62,000 nt of DNA from Bolinopsis microptera (GCF_026151205.1 NC_087075.1:2084859-2146858), one strand, 5' to 3'; counted from the first letter of the stretch, positions 10,573-22,054 are shown. The notes: a model not told the origin generated them from the sequence alone. Numbers and translations are program-made.

Positions 10573-10612
10573 AGGATCTATGAAGCAACCCCAAGTAACC
10601 CAAGTAAGTAAC

Positions 10613-11185
10613 CTTCATATCATCAACACCGCCAAAAATGCTACGGTATCCCTCATGCAATGTCGAAGAATTGTCGGCAATTCAGAACGGATTTTAGGTG
10701 GATTATATTCTATGCTGTCTGTCGAATGTCGATGGTCGAAGTTTTGGCAGTAAAGTGCTCACAACACAGCTTCTGAAGGCTCTAGAAGGTTCCCGATACC
10801 ATCAGAGTGTTCAGGACACTCCGTTCTATCATATAAGAAGTAAGAACCCTAAAAGAAGTCCCAGGGCTCGAGCAGAAAAGTGTGATTTTTGCCCGTAACA
10901 GCCTCAACTATGATACAAAAGGAGTCCACTTCATATTCATAAAAAGATAAAACCAAAAGTTCACGAAGTCTAACTAACTGTAAATAACTAAATAATATTA
11001 ACCCACATGCAAGCCTTAATTTTCCTAGTTACCTGATTTTAATAGATCAGTTAGCTAATTACCTGCAGGGGCAGTTAACTAGCAATCATGCTCAAAACAA
11101 AGCGTCGAGGTGAAATACCGGTAGCTTCTGGTGTTTTTATGTCCTTTTTATTCAAATGTAAAACTAGCTGAGCTGTAAAAACACT
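10613..11185. other. Intergenic, nothing recognised
   Basis: Between LINE A and the next repeat there is no convincing frame, domain or RNA gene. Short open frames here are of random length. Confidence 0.4.
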
Positions 11186-11189
11186 ACTA

Positions 11190-11614
11190 TGCTCAGAAGG
11201 AACTACACACACCCAAAACTTTAATAACTCACGTAATTCGTATCAGAATTGCTAAAAGTAAAACATTTTAGAGAATATAGATTATAGATATGGGTCAAAC
11301 TTAGATTTCCTGGCACGCCACTCCCTTTTTCATCACTATAACTTGATGACACTTTGAGCCAGGGACTCCAAAGTTTCTACACACTTTTGGTTTGGTAATT
11401 GAAGCGCTTTCCCAAAATTTCAAGTTGGTTATCGGCACTTAAAATGGTCATAACTCGGCTTAGTTATAAGCCGAGTTGTGATGAAATTTTACGAAATTTT
11501 CAGGAAATCTAAGTTTGACCCATATCTCTATATTCTCTGAAATATTTTAGCAATACAAATTACGTGAGTTATTAAAGGGTTGCGTGTGGGTAGTTTCTTC
11601 AGGGCCACCCTGTA
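11190..11614. mobile_element. MITE-like inverted-repeat element
   Basis: The left part (about 11218-11309) and right part (about 11500-11580) are inverted copies, sharing AACTTTAATAACTCACGTAA and ATGGGTCAAACTTAGATTTC. The right end, read on the minus strand, begins TACAGGGTGGCCCTGAAG. A diverged relative starts TACAGGGTGGCCCAGAAG at 37966. No protein is encoded. The left boundary is uncertain. Confidence 0.65.
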
Positions 11615-11837
11615 ATATACTGTATTTAAATTTAATTATAGGTATGTATTTGTACGCACAAAATGCGACAACTTTCACACTTATTTAATTCTACCAAATA
11701 TGTTACCAAATATTATTATTAAGCCACAGCTTAGGATATGGATTATTGATATTTTTGCGTTCTAGTCCATATTCAATTTCATCCCTATTCGTTTTATGGT
11801 GTTCAAACATTTTCAGTGCTAAGTGACCGGGTGACGC

Positions 11838-12091
11838 CTAATAAATAATGTTCATTGCACACAGCAAAGTAACAAAGAGGATACTGATCTTGCTATATCC
11901 AGCACCTGAGTATTCGTGATCTGAGCAGGGTTGGGAGTTGCAAATATCCGTCTCCTCGCTGTCCCCTTCGCATTCCTTTCCTCCGTTCTCAGGACTTGGG
12001 TTTGTACAGGTCTTACTCCTCATATGAGTACCTCCTCCACATTCAGCAGAACAGGCCGACCATTCTCCAAATTCACTCCATCCACCGTCAA
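11838..12091 (-). CDS. Exon 5: TSP1 repeat and GPI-type tail
   Basis: The exon opens with the TSP1 signature [19 protein letters not shown] and continues to KTC, KEC, DIC and QPC, giving the six expected cysteines. The CSAECG segment has Glu where O-fucosylation needs Ser or Thr, so that modification is not predicted. After CSDHEY the sequence SGAG is followed by about 15 hydrophobic residues ending NIIY and the stop. Confidence 0.9.
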
Positions 12092-15000
12092 CTGCAACTC
12101 ATTTTAGTGTTATCATATAATTTTGATTGTTTACAAATTTATAAACTGGTTAAACCGTCATTCTAGAGGGGGGCGAAAAAGAGGCGTTTGGACTGTTTCT
12201 GCTGCTAAAAACTGTTATTCTACCACAGCTTCAAAATGTTTATGAAAATGATAGCCTGGGGTCCCCACTCTAAACTATATCATTGGATCAATGAAAAACT
12301 AGTTTAAGTGAAGTAACTGCACCCACACGCAACCTTTCAAATTTCGGAGCTGAGAGTATAGACATTATAGACACACGCCACACATGATCTCAGCTATAAT
12401 AGTATAATATTATGAGTATTTATGATTTAATTTGGTAAAATGCTTACCAGGGCATGTAGGTATTTCACATAACCCCCCTCGAGGATTAGTTCCCTCACTA
12501 TTCAAACACCAGGGTTTTGATTCACTGAGGAAAATGACGACACATGTTATAATGAAGAATTTCTAAAAGTAAAAAGAAATTTCTCAGATCATTTATATTC
12601 CAAAGCCCCTTCATTGCAGTTTTATTGTAGATTTTACTTAAATTGTAATAAATGTTTGTGCCCCTACCTTGTGGTCGACTTGATAACAATGATTATGGAA
12701 CACTACCAGATATCAGATATTGAAGACTTACCCGTCTGGATTTCTGCAATAGTTCTCTTCCAGTCCTGAATCAGGGTAGCTGAAAATGTTTTTGTAATAA
12801 GATATTTTCCTCAAGTAGGTAGTGTTGTGAACTAACAATTTGGCTTCTGTTGAGAGCCCTTTTAGAAAAAATTCAAAGTTTGGGTGTAAAATTATTTAAG
12901 ACGCTCGATTAAATAGAGTACATGCATCTATCTTCCAAAATCCGAATAATTTGGATAAGAATAAATCTAATTCTGGATTATGTCGTATTGTGGTCGCCTG
13001 TGGGTGAGACTAGCTTATACCTGTTGTGCCTTATAAGCTTATAGAAGCACCAAGAAAACTTACTCCTCAGGAGCTCTGCCGTGTTCATTAGGTGATTGAG
13101 AGTCCCATCTCTGGCAGATGAGTCCTGATGCTGTGACAGATACAGTTCCCCTGTAGTCTGATCCATCCTCACCCGCTTTGACACACTCGTCTGGAGCTGG
13201 AGTTAATCCATTTGTTATTCTTTTTAGAAACGTTAATAATGAATAAAAGTAGTTTCTTGATAGAAGAAACTGCTCACGAAGGAAGAGACTAAAGATAAAG
13301 AGCCTGAGTTTGACAGTGAAGAAGCATCTAAGTTCTTTGAAAAGGAGTACAAAGATAATAACCGAGAGCGTGACTATGTAAACCCCACAGGACTGAAAGA
13401 CCTTGACAAACCTAATTGGATCTGCAGTACAGTGCCACCCACATGGGATGAATTCCACCTAAAACTTAAGTCAAGGAGACATAGGTCAGCACATGGGTCA
13501 AATGTTGTCAACTACCTGATCTACAAGAAGTGTCGAACTTTCAGTCACCATCTACACCATATGATATGCAGGATTTGGAAAACAGGAGTTGTCCCCCCAC
13601 AGTGGAAGGTGGGAGTGAGCACATTAATTCCTAAAACGGATGACCTGAAAGATCCTGGCAAGTTCCGTAACATCACACTCCAAAACTGTAGGGGGAGGTT
13701 TTCTTCACAAGTCCACGTGATCTGGATTGACTTTATGAATGCGTATGGGAGAGTCCCGCACAGCCTTATTATTTATGCCCTACGCCGGTACCACCTACCT
13801 GAAAGCTTCATTAAGCTTATAATTGAGTATTATGGAAGCCTAAGTGCCCTAGTTAAGTGCAGGAAATGGACATCCAGAACATTCTGGTATGAGCTAGGCC
13901 TGTTCCAGGGAGACCCACTGATCCTGTTCCTTATAGTATTCAACGTCTTACTGGAACTTCTAGCTGTACTGTGCAGTCAAGTTGGGTATGAGCCAAGCTT
14001 CAGTGATAGCAAGACCTCAAAGAAAGCATTTGCTGATGACCTATAACCCTGTTGTCGTTAAGAGCGAGAAGGAGATGAAGAAGATGTTGAAGGTAGTAAA
14101 AGAGTTCCTGGACTGGTCGAAGAAAATGAATGCTAAACCATCGAAGTGCCTGTCTATGTTTATGAAGTGTACTGGAGGAAAGTACAATACCTATGATGCA
14201 GAGTACTAAGCGAACAACAGGTGCCGTCCATTATCCAAGCACCAATGAAGTTCCTAGGAATGTACATGTATGTAGATCTTGAGGTGAAGGAAATTTGGTC
14301 CATGATTAAGAAGAAGCTAGAGGACCTTTTGGAAACAAAGTCTAATGATGAAATCACGGGTCCAATGAAGGCGTGGGTGTATAACCACCTCATCATTAGT
14401 AAGATGTCATGGGGGTTAACTGTTTATAACCTACGCATCACATTTGTGAGAGAGCTTGAGGCATTGTGTAACAGATACCTTAAGAAGTGGCTAGGGATTG
14501 TGCATCCTTGTACCACCACCGTACTCTACAGGAGTAGAGACCAGAAAGGATTGCAGCTGAAAAACATCTGCACTGAGTACAAAGTCATCCAACGTATTAA
14601 GGGACACCAACTTTGTAACTCTAGTGACCCCTACAGCAAAAAAGTGTACTCTAACCATAAGGCTATTGCAGACACACAGAAGATGTGGTCTTATCCCAAA
14701 GAGCTGAAAGACCGTCAGCGCCAACTTTACTTCCAAGAGTTAGTTGGAGAACCTGTAGTTGGTACAACTGACCTCGGGTATGGGACAAGATATGAGGACA
14801 CATCAGAGAGGAAACTGCTAACCAACATGGTGAGGACCTTTGATGAAGAGACACTTATTTGTTCACTTGTTGACAAAAAGCGGCAAAACCTCTTTCTCAC
14901 ATGGGAAAATACAATGACATTTCACACCACGTGGAATAACCTGATCTATCAACTTAGTCCGCAACTGTCATGCTATCCATGAAACTGCGTCAACACCTAG

Positions 15001-18000
15001 CAACCTAAAGCTTTGGAATAAAGCCGTTTCAGAAACTGTAAACTCTGCAGCAAACAAGGGACACTCAATCATAACCTCACGTTCTGCAAGGTTGCACTAA
15101 GACAGGGACGTTTCAACTGGCGCTATGATCAGGTCCTACGTGAAATCATGAAGACTGTTTCATCACAGATTGACGAGGTTAATTCCGAAATCGCCAAGGA
15201 ACCGAAGAGGGCACCGTCGGTCTTTCACAAGGCAGGCAATAAGCGCGAGAAGGTTACCCTAGCTGCTGACCCAACTCATCATAAGACCCAAAGATATTTC
15301 TTTTCAGATGCCAACAACTAGAAGATAATATTTGATGAGGATGAGAGACAGAGGAACTTCCCGCAGCACATTGCAGCTACACCACTAAGACCTGATGTAG
15401 TGATCTATCCAGATAAAGTAAAGTAGGTTTATCTAATGGAGCTGACTTGTGGAAATGAGCAGAACTTTGCTGATCAAGAGAAGCGAAAGATGAAAAGATA
15501 TCAGCAGCTGACAGAAGTGATAGAAGCCAACGGATGGGCTTGCAAGCTCCAGACAGTAGAAGTGGAAGCTCGATGCATTTACAACTATAGCCTCCCAACC
15601 TTTATGAACCACCTGAACGTAAAGAACAAAGAGAAGAAGAAGATCGCTGAGATCAGCCTGAGGACATCGTATACCATCTATTTGTCCAGAAACACTATCA
15701 TATGGACAGATGATTGGGAGTTAACCAAGAGACCAGTAATAACATAGTAGGAGCGTAGAATGTTTGGGCCCAGAAAACATGTTTAATACCGCTATGAACC
15801 CGTTATAATCACCGAGTCTAGTAATTGTTTAGGAGAGTTCTCTGGCAGTTACGAAACTCGAGAGACTGTGGGATACTGAAGGGAAAGGAAGCAGTTCTAA
15901 CGAGCTCTTCTCAAACTCAAGGATATATCTTGTGAACTCGGCTAGTATATATGAAACATTTGTCATGGAGTTGTAGAGGGAGTTATGTGCCTCGCCGGGC
16001 TAAAACGGCCAGGTAGCGCAGTTGGTTAGAACGCCTGTCTTACAACCGTTAGGTTGCGAGTTCGAAACCCACTGACTGCCTGGTCGTGGGGTGAGCGTCG
16101 TCGACGTTCAGCTAAGGATCATGAGTGGTCTATGCAGCCCCCCGGTCTACTCAGCCGAATACTCGAGAAATCGGGTGTGAGGGTTAAATGAGGAGCTGCA
16201 CATTGCAGCAAAGTCTCGGACGAAGAAAGTATGGTACACACTACCTTAACCGTCACTGGCCAAAAAGATCCTTCGGCTTCCTGTAATTGGCTGGTTGCAC
16301 TTGTGTAACATTGTGGCTGTTGGAATACACCGAAGTAAAATAAGTGTCTAGATAAAAAAAAAAGTAGTGGATGACCTTGCTGTACGGCAAGTTAAACAAG
16401 GATCTGAAACTACTAGGTTCCGTACAGACTCAACTCTGCACCCGTGTCAATATGTTCAATATATGCAACGGACTATATGTTCAATATATGCAACGGACTT
16501 TATAAGCCAGGGACTACTATGAAAGTGATGATGCTGTGTTGTTGAAAGACCTTCGACCAATCAAAGATGTACCTCATCACGCCAAGCAGTTATGCTTGTA
16601 GGTGAATATACACTTATAGATAAGAGTACAACAACTTTGTAACACTCCGATGGCTTGATAGTGAGGTTCAGGTATCCCCTTCAACAAATGTAATCCAGTG
16701 TTCTCACTTCTCGGCCCACAGGTTCCTCCTATTAGAAAATTTTTGATTTTGGTAAATGTGTGCTGACTCCACCACCTATGTATTTAACCTAATATTTAGT
16801 GTATTACAGGTAGACATTGACTTAGGTAGGTATTTTTCTCTTAAGGTAGATATTAAGAATTTGGTAAATTTCTTAATTGTATGACTATTTCCATTATTGA
16901 GACGTTTTAAATATTTGATTTAAGAGGTTTTTTTTATAGGACTGGTTCACAGTGTGAACAGATTCCAGATTTATATATTTTTTAAGTGATATTTAATAAA
17001 TGATTAAAAGAACCAATTTTAAAGTTGCCATAGTAAAGCCTTTAGGTCCAAAAATATACCCATTATGCTCACGTAAACACAACTCTAAATCAGTAGGCTG
17101 TCACTCTATTAATGCACCACACCGCTTCCTCCACTGCACTAAAAGTTATACAATAAATTCTTCAATCCTAATTTTGGATCGTGATGGAGACCGGTGTCCA
17201 TACAAAAATTTTACTAGGTTGCCGTTTGGTGTGAGCAATAGCGAACAGCACGAACACTCCTTTGCCCCGTCAACCTATATCTAATCTATTTAAAGAGTGA
17301 CAACCATACTACACATTGAATTAGGATTCCTTTAAATATCAGATTGATTTATTGTAAACTTGTTTACTCTGTAATAAATGGCATAAAATTGAATTTTTGT
17401 TTAACTGAATTTTTGTTTAACTGAGGTAGATTAATTAGATTGGGGTATGCGGTAAATCTGCGATTGCGGTAAATATGAGGATTTCTGGAATTCCTGGAAA
17501 TGATCTTACTTTACCTCACGTTTGCACCCCGACACTTAGTGGACCGACAATGGTATGGGGGTCACGACATGATGGTATGGGGGTCACGACAATGGTATGG
17601 GGGTCACGACTTCATACAAATCTTAATCAGGTAACCGGAAGTTAACCCAGTAGAGGAATCTACGAATCTTTCAAACTTTGGAACAATCATCTTATTGATA
17701 AGGGAATATTTTATATCTCAGATTTCCTTTCTGAGATTGACCCGAATATAAAACTTTAATTTTTACACTCTGCAACTTGTCAGGTGCAGGGAAGCAAAAT
17801 TCAGGATAAAATATACGATTCTATTTGCCCAAACGAGCTGTCCCCTTTATGTCAATGGGTTATCGACTTAAATAGTCATTCCATCGATTGGGCAGTCGTT
17901 CTAAGCAACCTGTTTTTCTTAGTATCAAAACATTTTAAGTTGATTCAAGTTCAATACAAACTTTCAATGAGGATCACAACGTGTAGATACATAAGACATA

Positions 18001-19273
18001 ACATGAAGATTGTTACAGATACTCCCATGTGTAGCCTGTGTAAAACATATTTAGAAACTATTCCTCATATTTACCTCCATTGTATTCACACAAATAGCTT
18101 CATCACATTACTTGAAGACTTTATCAAAAGGAAAATCGATAGTAATTACAAAGATCCCACTAAAATTAATTTTATAGTTTGTAATCACACTTCACAAATT
18201 ATAAATTATTTTAATATCGTTGCCAAATGGTACAATAGCAAAAAATTCCAGGCAGGAGACATGCCGATCTGGCAGGGGTATATCAAACTTCTTAAGCTAT
18301 CTCTACAGGGGATAAAATAGGTCAAAAAAGTTCTATTGTGTCGACCTTGGCCGATTAGGGCATTATGTCCACTCCATTAATTATATTGCTTTCTATGTCA
18401 TTAAATTTGTATTGGTTATTGTTACTATCTTGCAGTGCTACTAGCTGTTTTTTTGTAGTCATGCCCTGCTTCCTTCCTTTCCTAAATTCCTTAAAAGCTC
18501 CTCCTCTCTTACACCCTTTTCACTCACTTCTTTTCACTCATTCACTTCATATCTTATTACCACAGTATCCGCCAAAACCAACATGGCCCAAGTAGAAAGG
18601 GGCCTTGACGTTGTTTCCCACTTGGCCCTGCATCCCATACTGACGGTCGGCCTCCAGTCCCACTCTCAAAAAAACTTACCTTCAGTGAAAGCCAATGGTC
18701 AGCAAATAGCGATGTTAGAGCTTGGTGGGAACAAATCCTGACCTCCTTTTACACCTTTGGGACGACCCTCGCAAATGCGAGAGGAATGACCCCGGGGAGG
18801 GCTCCATTAGTTTTAGTAGGTTGCATATTTTATTAAAAATAAAGAATAAAGAATAAAAAAATTTAAAAAATAGAATAAAAAAAACTTAACTCTCTGTACT
18901 ACCCTGCTGTACTAAATGTCGTACACTAATACATGCCTAAATACGTTCCTAAAATACGTGCTAAAACGAGTATACAACAACTGTTAGAGCAATCTTATAC
19001 TCTATTCGCTGTCTAGTTGGAAGAAAATGGGCCTTTTTCAGGAATGTAGTGACCCTGTCCCATTTTTAATAGCTTTTCTTATTTCTACCAAACAAGAATC
19101 GTACACAGGAATTTTGTGCCTTCAGGAGTTTCTTTATGAGAAAATCAGGTAAACCATAGATAAATATAACATGTGTCTTGTTATTATTATATAGCATGCA
19201 AAAAGTACTTATACTTACTGGCATCAACAACTACCAGCAACAATATGGCAGCTAGGGACACTGTTAACTTCAT
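11838..19273 (-). CDS. Secreted kringle-TSP1 protein with GPI-anchor-like tail (5 exons)
   Basis: Exons, in transcript order, are 19273-19219, 13196-13064, 12779-12732, 12524-12448 and 12091-11838. They total 567 bases, or 188 residues plus TAG. Every junction has GT and AG, four of the four donors read GTAAG, and the codon phases (1, 2, 2, 1) match across all four introns. The product has a signal peptide ([18 protein letters not shown]), one kringle with six cysteines, one TSP1 repeat with six cysteines, and then a small-residue site (SGAG) and a hydrophobic C-terminus without basic residues, as in GPI-anchored proteins. It should be extracellular and membrane-tethered. Kringles and TSP1 repeats bind proteins or glycans; no protease domain is present. 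Intron 1 (6 kb) is filled with transposon relics. Transcript start and poly(A) site were not identified. Confidence 0.8.
12448..13196 (-). CDS. Exons 2-4 of the kringle-TSP1 gene: kringle domain
   Basis: Three exons (13196-13064, 12779-12732, 12524-12448) encode the kringle. Visible landmarks in order are Cys1 in [18 protein letters not shown], Cys2 in [17 protein letters not shown] with Cys3, KPWC with Cys4, LCE with Cys5 and IPTC with Cys6. The SYRGT, CQRW and NYCRNPDG signatures are diagnostic. The acceptor of exon 2 lies in a repeated CTCCAG, so a second acceptor six bases downstream would also keep frame and remove two residues. Confidence 0.9.
13264..15747 (+). pseudogene. R2-like LINE relic with CCHC and restriction-like endonuclease
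   Basis: A degraded non-LTR retrotransposon lies antisense in intron 1 of the kringle-TSP1 gene. A frame open from 13264 contains RT motifs: [20 protein letters not shown], a [11 protein letters not shown] box, FQGDPL and FADDL (ending 14046). A one-base frameshift follows, and the thumb region resumes at 14100-14209 and 14221-14982. A CCHC zinc motif (C15037-C15086, CKLC then H then FC) comes next. Then a PD-(D/E)XK endonuclease is visible as RPDVV (15388) and MELT (15436), separated by one TAG, and the frame continues to 15747. About 60 residues seem deleted between RT motifs 1 and 3. The RT-CCHC-RLE order is that of R2/NeSL/Hero-type elements. The 5' part is missing. Confidence 0.75.
16007..16363 (+). 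mobile_element. tRNA-derived SINE, copy 1
   Basis: The head folds like a tRNA. GGCCAGG (16007) can pair with CCTGGTC (16078), there is an A-box-like GCGCAGTTGGTTAGAACGCC, and a B-box-like GAGTTCGAAACCC. An unrelated body of about 270 bases and an A-rich tail (10 As) follow. These are the marks of a Pol III-transcribed SINE. The second copy at 20201-20555 shares the whole body. Confidence 0.9.
16364..17477. other. Intronic stretch, no recognised element
   Basis: Inside intron 1 of the kringle-TSP1 gene. A 23-base sequence beginning TATGTTCAATATATGCAACG is repeated in tandem at about 16450-16499. Nothing else was recognised; the small frame at 17000-17284 has no domain. Confidence 0.4.
17478..17640. 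repeat. Dispersed repeat with 19-20-bp tandem core (SINE-free copy)
   Basis: Contains three copies of a unit around ATGGTATGGGGGTCACGAC (17548-17610). The whole segment, from GGAATTCCTGGAAAT to CAGGTAACCGGA, recurs at about 20085-20605, where a SINE interrupts it. This copy therefore shows the uninterrupted sequence at 17591-17600. Confidence 0.85.
17650..18320 (+). pseudogene. Tx1/L1-like LINE relic, C-terminal part of the RT protein
   Basis: The open frame to 18320 carries a CCHC-like motif typical of the zinc domain at the end of L1/Tx1-type RT proteins (CSLC...HIYLHC). The same frame upstream, across one stop near 17755, reads [20 protein letters not shown], which resembles the segment preceding that domain. 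No RT catalytic core remains. Confidence 0.55.
18600..18880 (+). other. Probable 3' UTR of the same LINE family
   Basis: The segment 18700-18830, ending in TTTTAGTAGGTTGCATATTTT and an AATAAAG-type tail, is similar to 61560-61670 (TTTTTGGCAGGTTGCATGATA). Two unlinked copies with the same order of conserved blocks suggest a LINE 3' end. Confidence 0.45.
19219..19273 (-). CDS. Exon 1 of the kringle-TSP1 gene: signal peptide
   Basis: ATG at 19273-19271 opens 18 codons with Lys at position 2, a hydrophobic core and a final Asp-Ala before the splice. The exon ends after one base of the next codon at a perfect donor (GTAAGTAT, 19218-19211). That phase fits the acceptor at 13197, which is the main reason for linking exons 6 kb apart. 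Confidence 0.7.
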
Positions 19274-19691
19274 CTTTGAATTCTTGTCACCACTGTGATA
19301 TTTCCGCTGTACAATTTAATCCTATGTTAAAGTTTTGGATTAAACAAATTGAAAACAACAGGGTGATGATTATGGACTCTATGCACCAAAACAGGATTTT
19401 GTGTCGTTCAGCTCAAATGACTTCACAAGAACTTCAGTGACCACCTCACGGCTCACATAGGGCCTGTCAAGATATCATGGATAACTTAGCTGATCCACCG
19501 GAATCCTACGCGCCGCTTTCTTCTCGAAATATTTTAGACTGACTTAAATTTTGAGTTTTCTCACGCTTTAAATCTAGGTTATTTCGATTTAATATGATCA
19601 AACATATCATGACAGCTCATTGATATAAAGGCCACGCAATCGATTTTATTTAATAAATGTGTTTAACTTTAATCCGTAAAAACTTGCACTC

Positions 19692-19768
19692 TGTGCATGA
19701 CTGGTACATTACATTTTGAAGAAATGAATGATTTATTTCTTCAAAAGGTAATGTACCAGTCATGCACA
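19692..19768. repeat. Inverted repeat with 34-bp arms
   Basis: Arms 19692-19725 and 19735-19768 pair with a single mismatch across a 9-base loop. It lies upstream of exon 1 of the kringle-TSP1 gene. No coding content. Confidence 0.85.
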
Positions 19769-19839
19769 AAAAGAAAATTTTTACCGATTAAATTTAAACG
19801 AAATATTCAAATTATAAAGCGTAAATATAACAAACTGTT

Positions 19840-19900
19840 AAACTCTACTAGTATAATATGATGTTGTCAAGGGTTACTTGGCAGAAAAAGTCAATAATAA
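19840..19900. repeat. Dispersed repeat fragment
   Basis: The run from AACTCTACTAGTATAATATG through CAAGGGTTACTTGGC recurs with few changes at 41479-41530. The rest of either locus does not match, so this is a fragment of an unidentified family. Confidence 0.7.
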
Positions 19901-20084
19901 GTGACGTTCAGGAAAAATTGATGGTCGAAAAAAATTGAAAATTGAAAATAAGACACAAGTCCGCAAATGAGCTGGCGGTGGGATCGAATGATAAATTAGC
20001 TTAGCCGACTGAATGATTCAATGAAAGAAGAAATATTTCAAGACTGTATTATATAATTGCAATAATTCTGCATTTAATGGAGGA

Positions 20085-20605
20085 TTTCTGAAATTCCTGG
20101 AAATAATCTTACTTTACCTCACGTTTGCACCCCGACACTAAGTGGACCGACAATGGTATGGGGGTCACGACATGATGGTATGGGGGTCACGACAATGGTA
20201 TTTTTTTTTTATCTAGACACTTATTTTACTTCGGAGTATTCCAACAGCCATATTGTTACACAAGTGTAACCAGCCAATTACAGGAAGCCGAAGGATTTGT
20301 TTTTAGCCAGTGACGGTTAAGGTAGTGTGTACCATACTTTCTTCGCCCGAGACTTTGCTGCAATGTGCAGCTCCTCATTTAACCCTCACACCCGATTTCT
20401 CGAGTATTCGGCTGAGTAGACCGGGGGGCTGCATAGACCACTCACGATCCTTAGCTGAATGTCAACGACACTCACCCCACGACCAGGCAGGCAGTGGGAT
20501 TTGAACCCGCAACCTCACGATTGCAAAGCTGGCTAACCAACTGCGCTACCTGGCCGTTAAAAAATGGGGGTCACGACTTCATACAAATCTTAATCAGGTA
20601 ACCGG
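20085..20605. repeat. Second copy of the 17478-17640 repeat, split by a SINE
   Basis: The two halves, 20085-20200 and about 20565-20605, match the uninterrupted copy at 17478-17640. The break occurs after ATGGTA (20200), inside the third tandem unit. Confidence 0.9.
20201..20555 (-). mobile_element. tRNA-derived SINE, copy 2
   Basis: Reverse-oriented copy of the SINE at 16007-16363, with poly(A) read as T10 at 20201 and the tRNA-like head ending in GGCC at 20555. The B box reads GGGTTCAAATCCC on the minus strand. Comparison with the empty locus at 17591-17600 places the insertion between ATGGTA and TGGGGG; no clear target duplication remains. A few extra bases (GTTAAAAAA) lie between head and flank. 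Confidence 0.9.
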
Positions 20606-21165
20606 AGGAATCTACGAATCTTTCCTAGCCGTTAAGTAAACATCTACGGTAACGTAATGCTTCCCTTGACGATAACCCAGCCTGCGGACATACTATGTTT
20701 CTAAGATGAACATATATCTCTGCGGCTATATCTATCCTCAGGATGCCAGATAATGTGAAAAAACACTTCAATTTATATTGGTCGTTCGCTTTTCTTATTC
20801 TGATTCATTCACGGCCGATTTCATTCTCGGCAACATTTCGCGTTTAGTACAGAAACGGTAATTTAAATTGATATCATTTCCTTTTATTTGGAAAAAGGAA
20901 ACTTTTGTTACGTTCCATGCACTTTATAATATTACCCAGTTTTGGGTTTTGGTTGAAAACTATTTCCAATGGAATTGAACATGAAATAATTTAAGTTTAA
21001 CTACATATATATTGTATAGTGTCAGTGACAAATAAAAGTGTCAATGCAAATGCAAATATTTATATGTGCCATTAATTTACGAGAGGGCCGCCAAAATTTT
21101 TGTCGAAATAATTTTTGGGAACTAAGAGTAAAATAATAGACTTTCTAATTGTGGTACGAGAGAGC
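20606..21165. other. Intergenic with a diverged fragment of the 43567-44070 family
   Basis: Positions 20785-20895 show the ordered blocks GGTCGTTCGCTTTTC, TTCATTCACGGC and TCATTTCCTTTT, which recall the dispersed foldback family at 43567-44070. The remainder is AT-rich with nothing recognised. Confidence 0.45.
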
Positions 21166-21944
21166 ATATATATATATATACATATCACCGGAGACTCGCG
21201 GGCGGAACAAAATATTGCACGCGCACGCGCGTGCAATATTTCATATGTCCCCGAGGGCGCTAGCCCGAGGAGGACATATTTTCGTATAGCACGAAGGGCC
21301 CATCGGGCCCGAGTGCTATACGATTTTTCCGCCCGCGGGTCGAGGTGATGTGGATTATATCCACCAGCGGGCGTATTACATTTAATATAGAATCTTATAA
21401 ATAAACAATGGAGCTTGTATAAAAGTCAACTCTAGAAAAGGTCGCCACTAATTGTTGTAACCATGGTAACACGTCACGTGTTCAATGTAAGCCAATCATA
21501 AAGGGCTTTGTCGTATAAAGGGGCTCGAGATGCACTGCATTCCCGGGCCGTTACGTGGGAATAATGAATGTAATGTCAGTGACGATGAATATCAATAATA
21601 TAGGGGGATTATAGTGCTGATGTGTATTATGTAGTGTGTTACAATAATTTTGATATAAATCAAAATATCATGTCATCTGCTCACGAGCTGCATGAGCAGT
21701 CCTACCGGACACAAAAATGAAATGTATAATATTATATATATAGTCAGTGTAATATAAGGAATTTCACATGGAGACGATACAGAAACTGAAAATATTTTAG
21801 AGAACTCCTGGCTATATTGCTACTGGTCAAATTAAATGTCACTTGTTAGCGGGCTATATCATGAGCGGGCTGTAGAGATATCGGGCCCTTTGACAGCGGG
21901 CTGGTGAGAGCCCGCTATGCGAAAAAGCGCACGCTGGTGGATAT
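21166..21944. mobile_element. Foldback DNA element, 5'-truncated copy
   Basis: Homologous along its length to 40150-40902 but lacking the left terminal inverted repeat. The interior has three consecutive GC-rich hairpins: arms 21211-21223/21228-21240, 21243-21250/21272-21279 and 21283-21292/21313-21322. They are enclosed by an outer stem (21198-21208/21327-21337). The right end reads GCTGGTGGATAT. No protein is encoded. Confidence 0.85.
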
Positions 21945-22054
21945 ACGCTTTTCTGGTTAGAGTTGTGAGCATAATCGACGACACATTCCTATCCTATATA
22001 AATATTTTCTTCGAATTTCCTGACCCAATAGATCAGTGATCTAAGAAAACATAC

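Larger units (their letters stand above)
6200..10612 (+). mobile_element. CR1/L2-like LINE, copy A, apparently intact
   Basis: A two-ORF non-LTR retrotransposon. Its ORFs align throughout with copy B on the opposite strand, and similarity in the 5' leader starts near TTATCAG at 6206. There is no poly(A) tail. The 3' end instead has short direct repeats (CCCAAGT at 10590 and 10599), as expected for the CR1 group; copy B ends in a different short tandem (ATCAAAGGT twice). Both ORFs are open and the catalytic motifs are present, so the copy may be competent or very recently so. The exact 5' end and target duplication were not determined. Confidence 0.8.

Noticed and set aside
13060-13458. 132-codon minus-strand frame as a single protein
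   Set aside because: Only its last part is the kringle exon; the upstream part is intron and the antisense of the R2-like relic.
16007-16080. Functional tRNA gene
   Set aside because: The tRNA-like head is followed by a SINE body and A tail, and a second copy shows the same structure.
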